From assembly GCA_009602735.1 (NCBI GenBank), contig WELA01006070.1, forward strand, positions 14,642 through 78,641: a stretch of 64,000 nucleotides of DNA. The letters run 5' to 3'. Origin of the DNA: Mesotaenium endlicherianum. Taxonomy: Eukaryota; Streptophyta; Zygnematophyceae; Zygnematales; Mesotaeniaceae. Below are positions 56,461-64,000 of this stretch, one piece after another. The notes under the pieces are model-generated. The model was not told the origin of the DNA. It saw only the letters and a list, made by a program, of their open reading frames with translations, and searched no databases. Numbering within the stretch: the first letter of the stretch is position 1; each line of letters opens with the position of its first letter. The translations under genes were made by a program, and so were the position numbers.

Positions 56461-58620
56461 AGGCTGGGGTCGCTCATCCTAACCCTAACCATAACCCTAG
56501 CCCTAATCCTAACCCTACTCCTAACTGTAACCCCACCGCGCAGGATTTCTTTATGCGCCAGCAGTTGGCTGCCATGCAGACCGGCATGCAGGACATGCAT
56601 CGTCGCGTAGGGTCGCAGCCTGATCCAATTCCTGTTCAGTTCATCGGTTTGCATCCCCTCTCGCCGCGTCGGCCTGGTTCCACCTACCCTTCCTGGTTTC
56701 CCCGACCGCCCGACCATGCATATAATGTGACTGAGGAGGAGGACGGAGATCCAGCCGTAGGTGTCCATGCAGTTCACAGTTGTTGTGTGGCTGCTGCAGA
56801 GGACCTTGCTACCCTAGCTGTAGGACCCGACCATGGGCGGAGCGTTGAGCAGTCTGCTCAGCTCCCGCGGTCGTTCGACCTGTTTGAGCCCGATGATACC
56901 TTGGGGCCCGCTCATGACCGGCTGCCCGTACCAGTTCGGGATGTGCTAGCTTGTCTTGCTGATGCAGGTACCTTGGTCATCCTCCTAGACGACGTCCCCG
57001 CGGCCCAGCTGCAGGCCCAGCTGGTGTGCGACAACCTGCGCGCGGCAGCGGCTTCCGTCGAGCGCGATTTGCTTCTTCCCCCTTCATATGCCCAAGTGGT
57101 GGCGGACCTGCCCCAACCTCCTAGCCCGCCACAACCGGTGACTCCGCCTCGTGCATCCCCAGGACCACTTCCTACAGCATTGATGGCGGTGGAGATCGTC
57201 GCAGCTCCAGCAGTTCCTACCTCGCCAGCTCCGACGACCGTGCCCGCCGTTTACGGCACAGCCCAGGTGGTTTCGAGTCCTCCCGGGGAAGTATTGCCAT
57301 CCGCAGATGAGGGTCTACCTTACATGGTCACCTCTTGTATCGGTCGAGTTACTTATGCTCGCCGTGACGAGGACTTACGTCCTTCCTCACCGCAGCGGTC
57401 CGTTGGTTTTCCTACTTCGAGTGATCCGGACCAGCTACGGCCTCGTCCGACCCATACGGCTCCGACGCCATTTCCCGTTGTTCCTTGTCCCGCGCCGTTT
57501 ATTCCCCCTCCAGCTTCTCAGTTGCGCGCAGGCACACTGCTCCCTCCCTCCTTGTTCACTGTATCTTCTGCTGCTCTCACGCAGGCCCAGAACGAGATCG
57601 CGCACGAACTCCTACGCCGGCGTCCACGGTCCGCCATCCCACCTGTGCCAGCTTTCCTCGTGACCCCAGCGGCTCCCACCAGTCGTCCACCCAGGGCCCC
57701 TCTGGCTGCCTGCCTCGCGGGATTGTCCCCGACAGCAGCCTCGACGTCAACGCCAGGTGGGTTTTCTCCTGTTGCCCCTTCTTTCACTCCTTCTCCATTG
57801 CAGGGCCTGTCCCCTCTCAGGTCAGTTCCCTCTCCCTCCTTCCTCACCCCTCTTGAACGGCAGCGTGCATTGCCCCGTAATGTCATGCTCGACAACCAAC
57901 ATGCTTGTCTCCTTATTGTCGATCTAGCCCCTCGTGTGGTCATTCTTGACACGGGTGCTCAGCCAGTCCTCTTGGGTGCAGTCATGTGTCAACACCTTAA
58001 CATCACCTCAGCCGATCTCAAGCCTTGTCCAAACCCCGTCTCTACCTCCATGTCCTCTTTAAAACATACTGCATATCAAACCCGGCGCCGCATCCCTATC
58101 ACCCTCAATGCCCACACTCCCGCCGCTGTTAGACCCTTTACGCCCAATGCATGGTCACCGAATTCACCGCTTATGATATCCTTCTGGGTCAGGAATTTAA
58201 CTTCCTCATCGGGCTCACTATTGACTTGTGGCAAGGAATCACTACGTATCGGGTTGACTTTGAGTCTTTGGGCCACCATCTGGGTTACCTTCCCCTCCTT
58301 CTTACACATACCCCTTCTACTCTCGTGTGCCCCGTGGCCACGGCTTTCATAGTCACTGTCCATGATGTTAGTTCCAGTGATCCGACCGATCCTACATACC
58401 TCCTTCTCCATGACGTTGCACCTGACGCCCTTCCTATCTGTTCAGCTCAACCTACCCTTCTTTCACCGTTGCCCTCCTACCCTATTGCTCCTGCTACCCT
58501 TCAGCAGATCCACACAGCCTTACACTACCCCTCTCCTCCCATGGTTTCTCCCCCAGCCCCTCCCCCTTCACCTCTTACGTCCCCTCTCCCGGTCGTTAAC
58601 ACCTCGCCCATCCCTTAGCT
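56461..58620 (+). pseudogene. E3 Pro-rich linker and aspartic protease
   Basis: Open over about 600 residues (56553-58352). An Asn-Pro repeat comes from telomere-like CCCTAA units at 56477-56535. A conserved QQLAAMQTGMQDMHRRVGSQ and a long Pro/Ala/Ser linker follow. The retropepsin core VVILDTGAQPVLLGAVM is at about 57937-57990, then the flank AYDILLGQEFNFLIGL. Broken copy. Confidence 0.8.
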
Positions 58621-58621
58621 A

Positions 58622-59755
58622 CCTCCCCCCGCGGGGATTACCGTACTGGACTTGTTTGCCGGGGTGTCTTCTACCGTCGCGAGTCTTCCGCAGAGTGGCC
58701 ACCGTATTGCCCACTACTACTACTGTGATGTGGACCCCGTGGCCCAACTGGCGAGTCAAACACACCTCGGTGCTTTACACCTCGCCTTCCTCACTTTACT
58801 CCCTACGGCCGCCTATCACACCGCCTATTCCGCACTGCATCAAAATATTTGTCTCCTCCACCGAGATCACTTGCTCGCTATTGGCCCAGTTCATCTTGTT
58901 GTCGGCAGTTGGGAGTGTCAGGGGCATTCTAGGGCTGGGCGTGGGGGAGGGCTGGCTGACCCGCGTTCCCAATTATTCTTCAAGCTGATTTGCGTCTTAG
59001 GCCTCCTCCAGACTTCTCAGTCCTTGCCAGCTGCATACTTACTCGAAAACGTGAACTTCGCGGATGACAATTGTGCTCACATCCGGGCTGACTTCCTCAC
59101 CATCACATCCATTCTGGGGCCCGGCGTTACTCTCGACGCCGGAGCCGTGGGATCTTACGCTCACCGTTCGCGTGTGTTCTGGCAAAACCTTGTCCTTCCA
59201 CTACCCTTCAGCCTATCCTTCACCACATACACTCGCATCCCCCTCGCGTCACCGTCACCTCCATCTTGGCCCCGCACCGTTTCCCCATGGAAGTTAGTCG
59301 CCCTGACCACGCTTCTTTGAGTCAAGTCAACTTCCCGGGTCACCCTCGGGCCGCATTCCCCACTCTGGTCAGTAGTCCCCACTCTTTTGCATTCCGTAAG
59401 TATGGGCTTGGCATGTCATTTGATTCTTACACTCACGAGTATGTGGAGCCCTCCGCGTCCAAACGTGAGCTCATTCTGGGTTTTCTTCCCCACGCCACTG
59501 CCTCTCCTGCCTTATCCCCCTCTCAGCGCTGTCAACTCCTCGGTCAAGTTATGGACATTCATGCTCTCACCTGGCTTTTCTCTGTCAACCCTGTCTTCAA
59601 CGCACGGCTTCCTGATCCTCTCCTCCACACTCCAGCCTACCCCTTGCATGCTTTTGGTTGGGGGCCGGGGGGGGGTTCCGCAGAAATTTTTCACGCCTGC
59701 ATAGCAGATACAGCCCTCAAGTCCACCTCCCGACCCTTCTGCATCCAACCTTAAG
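58622..59755 (+). pseudogene. E3 C5 cytosine DNA methyltransferase domain
   Basis: Motif I ITVLDLFAGVSSTVAS (58640-58690); II YYYCDVDPVAQ (about 58720-58750); IV VGSWECQGHSRAGRG with the catalytic Cys (about 58900-58945); VI AYLLENVNFAD (about 59030-59065); VIII SYAHRSRVFWQNL (about 59155-59195); target-recognition text with VNFPGHPRAAFPTLV and YVEPSASKRELILGF; motif X-like CQLLGQVMDIHALTWLF (about 59530-59580). Length fits a stand-alone catalytic domain of roughly 370 residues. Same place in the element as in E2, so capture predates the split of the two copies. Catalytic sequence is ECQ rather than the usual PCQ. Known family role: methylation of cytosine in DNA. Broken copy. Confidence 0.85.
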
Positions 59756-59759
59756 GACG

Positions 59760-61260
59760 GGTAGGACCTGGGCACACAGTTGACTAAGGAGGAAACCCTA
59801 CATTTCACTCAAATGCTGGAACGCAATGAGGCTTGTTTTACATGGTCAGTCATGGATCTAGGACGGTGTACAATCTCAATTCACCATCGATCTGACTACC
59901 ACAGAACCAGTATTTCTGAGGGATTATCGTCACGCTAAGGTCAAACATGATATTATGCGAGAGAAAGTCACAGAGTTGTTAAAGGCGGATATGATTGAGG
60001 AGTCAATGTCGAATTTCGCAGCCCCCACTGTTATGCGTGCTAAGAAGGACATGATGGGTAATTATACAAAAAAACGTATATGTGGAGATTACCGGGGACT
60101 TAACACTGTTACGAAGTTGGATCGCTACCCTATGCCCGTACGGAAAAACGTATGTGTGGAGATTACTGGGGACTTAACGCTGTTACGAAATCGGATCGCT
60201 ACCCTATGCCCGTGCCTGAGGATATCTTTGATGTCCTTGAGGACGCCAGCGTCTTCAGTGTGTTCGACCTGCGGCAGGGGTTTAACCAGATCCTCATTGA
60301 TCCTAAAGATAAACATAAGACCGCTTTTTGGGCACACTGTTGTTTGTATCAGTGGAAAGTCATGCCGTTTGGGTTAAAGAACGCACCTGCTTGTTTCCAG
60401 CGCATTATGGACCGAGTGCTTAGTGAGTTGTCTTTTGCTCGTTGTTACATCGATGATGTGCTCATTTTCAGCCGTACCGTAGAGGAACACTTGACACATG
60501 TTGAACGGGTCCTACAATGCTTGAGGTCTGCGGGTTTGAAGTGTCATCCAAGAAAATGTAACATTGCGACCCTTTCAGTTCCTTACCTGGGCCACCATAT
60601 CGTCCCTGGGGGGTTAACGCCGCAAGAAGTTAAGGTCAATGCTATCCGGCGACCACCAGTTCCGACGGATGTGTCTAGGTTGAGGGCCTACATGGGGATC
60701 ACAGGGTATTATCGTCGTTTTTGCCCTGATTTTAGTGCGATTGCTGCTCCTTTGAATGAACTCCTGAAAAAGGATGTGCCTTGGGAATAGAATGGGGAAC
60801 GTCAAGTAGCTTTTGACAAATTGAAGGATCTCCTATCCTCTGCTCCTATCTTGCGCAGACCAAACTACAATAAGCCGTTTTCCCTTCACACTGATTGGAG
60901 ACATCTTGGTTTGGGGGCCGTTCTTGCTCAGGAGGATGAGGAAGGTCATGAATATGTTGTTGCGTATGCCAGTCGTAATAACAACTCTGCCGAACGAAAT
61001 TATAGTTCGTAGGAAGGGGAATGCTTGGCTGCAGTGTGGGCTGTAGGGCACTTTTGTCCATACCTCTATGGTACTCACTTCACACTCATCACCGATCACC
61101 AATTCCTTAAATGGCTGATGACTAACCAAAAACTCACGGGTAAACACGCACGTTGAGCTCTCATACTTCAGGAGTACGATTTCACCATTGAATATAAGGC
61201 TGGGTTAAGTAACCAGGATGCGGATGGCCTCAGCCGCAACCCTGACCCCTCGGACGTTGA
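59760..61260 (+). pseudogene. E3 reverse transcriptase and RNase H
   Basis: RT: EESMSNFAAPTVMRAKKD, YPMPVPEDIFDVLEDASVFSVF, LRQGFNQILIDPKDKHKTAF, VMPFGLKNAPACFQRIMD, CYIDDVLIFSRT, SRLRAYMGITGYYRRFCPDFS. RNase H: FSLHTDWRHLGLGAVLAQED and EYVVAYASRNNNSAERNYSS, LITDHQFLKWLMTN. Family E type. Broken copy. Confidence 0.85.
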
Positions 61261-61299
61261 TCTCATCGGGGCTCGTTTTGCCTCTAGCCAGCAAGTACA

Positions 61300-62330
61300 T
61301 ATCCTCCCAGCCTGGCATGCTGTCTATTATCTCGGTCTTCTCCCTACTCCTGTTAGCGCATGTATGGTCAGCCCGGCTGTCCTCCCGCGTGTAGTGCCTG
61401 ATGTGTGGTCTAATTCTGCTGTGATGGAGTGTTTGCGCACTCATACCTGGTCTTCTCCCCTTTCGTCGCGTGAACCAGACCGAGTTTTGCATCGTTGTGT
61501 TTGATATCACTGGCATGAGGGGACGTTGTTACGTGTCTTCCCTCACCACACCCGAGTCGTTCCACCCCCTCCTAAACGCATCCCTCTTATTCGTAAAATC
61601 CATGAAGAGTCTGGGAACTTCGGAGTTAAACGCACGAGTTCTCTTCTGCAAATCGAGTTTTGGTGGGAGGGGTTGGTCGCTCAGGTTAGCGATTTTGTTC
61701 GTTCATGCACGTTGTGTGACCGCGTTAAGAACACTTTCAATGCACTTTCCTCCGTTCTCAATCCTCTTCCCCTGCGTGGGCTTTTCTATCAATGGTCACT
61801 GGATTTGGCTGGGCCGTTACCCCTCTCTAAGTGTGGGATGCGCTACGTCCTTGTCATGATTGAGCACCTCACCAAGTGGATCGAGTTGGTGAGTATTCCT
61901 GATAATTTCAGTGCCTACATTGCTGGAGCGTTCACGGAGCGAGTCCTATGTCGCTATGGGGCATGTGCTCAGGTCCTCACTGATCAAGGGTCAGAGGCTC
62001 AGGGTAATTTGGTTGAGTTGCTTGATAAGTCATTTATTGATCATTGCACTACCTCTCGAGATCACCCGCAGGTTGATGGGCTTGCTGAACGAATAGTCCA
62101 GACAGTGAAGCGCAGCCTGCGTAAGTATGCTCTCACATGTGATGTGTCTGACTGGGATGTACGCATTCCATGGCTTGCCATGGGCTACAACTTCAGCAAC
62201 CAAGCCTCTTTGCGTTTGTACTCACCTTACTTCCTCGTCTATGGTTGAGAACCTCTTCTTCCCTCTGCCATTCGTCGTCGTGTTACGGTACCCATCCACA
62301 CTGATGATCACGACCCGCTATTGACTCACC
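61300..62330 (+). pseudogene. E3 integrase (zinc region and DDE core)
   Basis: Zinc region: IHEESGNFGVKRTSSLL and CTLCDRVKNTF. Core: WSLDLAGPLPLSKCGMRYVL (first Asp), AQVLTDQGSEAQG (second Asp) and HPQVDGLAERIVQTVKRSL (Glu), then YSPYFLVYG. A standard gypsy DDE integrase and not a tyrosine recombinase, which matters for the odd termini. Broken copy. Confidence 0.85.
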
Positions 62331-62425
62331 TCAACAAGAGAGCTGCCTTATTCCTTAAGCACATGCCTATTGCTATGGGTAACTTGCTCACTGCTCAGCA
62401 CCGAGATACTCCGCGTTAGGCTCGT

Positions 62426-62851
62426 TTGCGTAGTGGGGTGCACAAGCCACGCATGGTCAAGTTTGAGGTTGGCGATTACGTCTATTTGCATCAGGAAGTG
62501 CGAGACACCCTCGACGTTCGTGCTGGAAATGTGATTCTGCGCGTGCGCATGGTCAGTCCTAATGGGGTCCTTACGCTTGAGGGCTCCAATAATCGTACCG
62601 TTCGTGAGAACATGAAGAATTGCGCACCATGCCACTTGCCTAGTATTGTGCACGAAGTTGACCCACTGAGAGCCACGGTCCCAGCTAATCACCCGTGTCA
62701 AGGGTGTGGTTCTAGTCATAGTCCTGCTTCTATGCTGTTGTGCAATCATTGTAATGCTGGTTCGCACTTGGTTTGTTTGGTTCCACCTTTACCAAAAGTC
62801 CCTGAAGGTGATTGGTTTTGCCCCTCGTGCAGACCACCACCTCTAGCTTAG
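62426..62851 (+). pseudogene. E3 integrase tail with PHD finger
   Basis: MVKFEVGDYVYLHQEV and VSPNGVLTLEG, then a C4HC3 PHD finger at 62696-62830 (CQGC, CNHC, H, C, CPSC). Sits where chromoviruses carry a chromodomain. Broken element. Confidence 0.85.
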
Positions 62852-62948
62852 GACCCCCTCATTACTTCCCTCCCTTTTCGTATCTCCGTTGTGTTTTCTT
62901 TTCTTTGCGTATACGTTTGTTTTTGTTTGCTTCTGCACCGCCATTGCA

Positions 62949-63317
62949 GGTCACCCTTCCCCTTCATGGTGGCTGGAGTCCCTGCTCCACAATTCGCGGA
63001 GCCTCCCGCCGCCGCTGCTGACGCCTGCTATCGCGGACGCTCTTCGTGGGAGTTTCCTGGAGCGCGCGCGCACGCCTTCTCAGTGGCCTCGGGGTCGTGA
63101 GTCGGCCGCGTCGCCCCACTTCTTTTCCGTTTCAAATACCTATCCCGTGTCCGTCAGACACATGTACCACCTGGAGTACCTCCCGCCAGGGTTTTACTTC
63201 CCTGGTTCTCCAGAGACCGTCCACACTTCCGTTGTTCCTGATGATGACATTCTAACTCCTCCGCGTTCCGCTGCGCTCACAGTCCCTCGCCCGCAGCTGG
63301 GGGGGGGGGTTTCATAG
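62949..63317 (+). pseudogene. E3 conserved tail module
   Basis: SLPPPLLTPAIADALRGSFL, YHLEYLPPGFYFPG and a final QLGGGVS. The T-rich stretch before it ends in GCAG. Same module as in E1 and E2; function unknown. Confidence 0.6.
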
Positions 63318-63588
63318 CTCATTTTTGCTCCTTAGTTAGTGCTTAGTAGCTGCTCAGTTGCCCACTAGTGCCCATTAGTGCCGAGTTCAGACCTCTCGTA
63401 TACTTTTTCATTTATAGCTCATAAGCTGTGGGCTTTTCCCCCTAAAAGGGATGGTTTTTACCCACAACACCTGGACTAGCCAGTTCTTGTCCAGTCCTTT
63501 AGAGTCACGTCCTGTCCTTTCTATTTCAGCATTTGTGTAGGTTAGGGGTGTCAATGTCTAGCGTCTGCCGACGGTCACTGTTACGACA
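63310..63588 (+). repeat. E3 terminal block B1
   Basis: Starts TTTCATAGC after a poly-G run and ends TTACGACA. Two-tier hairpin at about 63431-63470. Separated by GC from block A2; the joint ACGACAGCTGTCGT is a 14-bp palindrome. Confidence 0.75.
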
Positions 63589-63590
63589 GC

Positions 63591-64000
63591 TGTCGTGCCC
63601 GTTCTTGTCGTGTCCTCTTGGTGTCTAGTCGTGTTCCCAAAGGGTGGTGGGTCAATGACAGGCTCTAGTGGTTAGTCGGGTTAGGGCGGTAGGCGAGGAT
63701 GGTCTAGTCTATGTGCACTGGTGGTGAACACTGAAATCCATGATCTGCTCACGAGGTTCTGCTGTTGAGCAGCTGTGAGGCTCCCTCCCAGATCACGCGC
63801 ACTTCCTTTACCTTCACACATGGTGTTGCTGCCCACATGTGTGTAGGTCGACCTTCAAGTTCGCTCGCCTGAAGGGTCGGCGCGAGTACCCAGTGGAATC
63901 CCCCATTGCCCATGGCTAGATCATCATTGTACCATAGGCAATTCCCATGGGTATGCCCATGGATTGCTAGGGGTTAGGGAGAGTAGGGCTCATTGGGGTG
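63591..64000 (+). repeat. E3 terminal block A2 (cut by window edge)
   Basis: Starts TGTCGTGCCC, nearly identical to A1 at 53775 apart from the local duplication there. The near identity of A1 and A2 suggests E3 is fairly young. Whether a B2 block follows lies outside the window. Confidence 0.8.

Larger units (their letters stand above)
53775..64000 (+). mobile_element. E3: family E retrotransposon inserted into element C, runs off the right edge
   Basis: Order: block A1 (53775 to about 54648), leader, gag (55160-56460), linker and protease (56461-58620), C5 methyltransferase (58622-59755), RT (59760-60790), RNase H (60790-61260), integrase (61300-62330), integrase tail with PHD (62426-62851), tail module (62949-63317), block B1 (63310-63588), block A2 (63591 onward, cut by the window). 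The left junction is clean: the element C text stops at 53774 and TGTCGTGCCC begins. Best-preserved E copy. Broken, about ten breaks. Confidence 0.9.

Noticed and set aside
53775-64000. E as a plain LTR element with identical ends
   Set aside because: Block B is not found next to A1, yet follows A2 in E1; the ends are not simple direct repeats. Kept as the alternative to test.
53775-64000. E as a DIRS/PAT tyrosine-recombinase element
   Set aside because: The termini look similar, but the enzyme is a clear DDE integrase and E2 has a 4-bp target duplication; no tyrosine recombinase was seen.
1-64000. CRISPR arrays, bacterial operons, replication origins
   Set aside because: No spaced short repeats or bacterial gene layout; the window is eukaryotic nuclear DNA.

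Overview
This 64 kb window is repeat-dense nuclear DNA from a plant-lineage eukaryote. A charophyte alga such as Chara is my best guess. The grounds are chromodomain Ty3/gypsy elements primed by initiator-Met-type sites, a spliced secreted EGF-like gene, and a gypsy family carrying a C5 DNA methyltransferase (DNMT-bearing retrotransposons have been reported from charophytes and dinoflagellates). Species identity is inference.

Layout. 1-1530: gag of a double-zinc-knuckle gypsy element (-). 1531-2582: no gene. 2583-6964: family A gypsy fragment (+) with pol, an extra downstream ORF ('ORF3') and a 3' LTR. 6965-9447: 3' end of family E (+). 9448-9545: 5S-rRNA-like fragment. 9546-20662: an LTR of element K (-), split by a complete 10 kb E insertion (E2, 10303-20329). 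20663-26682: family A element B (-), which interrupts a family D element (26683-29472, -). 29473-29793: family A gag scrap (+). 31123-32906: the one convincing host gene, a five-exon secreted EGF-like protein (-). 33015-37420: no gene recognised. 37420-38050: gag scrap (+). 38290-39705: E4, 5' end of another E copy (-). 39706-40956: gypsy RT/RNase H scrap (-). 40957-41785: family A LTR and 3' leader. 41786-47933: D, a nearly whole young chromovirus (-). 47962-53774: element C (-) with LTR, ORF3 and pol. 53775-64000: E3 (+), inserted into C and running off the window.

Most interesting content. Family E, seen in four copies, has the order gag - protease - C5 methyltransferase - RT - RNase H - integrase - PHD finger - unknown tail. 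Its termini look split: block A at the 5' end and B-A-B at the 3' end, a layout known from PAT-like tyrosine-recombinase elements, although E has a DDE integrase. Its terminal blocks also hold hairpins whose arms change together between copies. Second, two independent family A copies carry a coiled-coil and RS-rich ORF3 between integrase and 3' LTR. Element E could in principle write a DNA methylation mark and read chromatin with its own PHD finger; that is inference.
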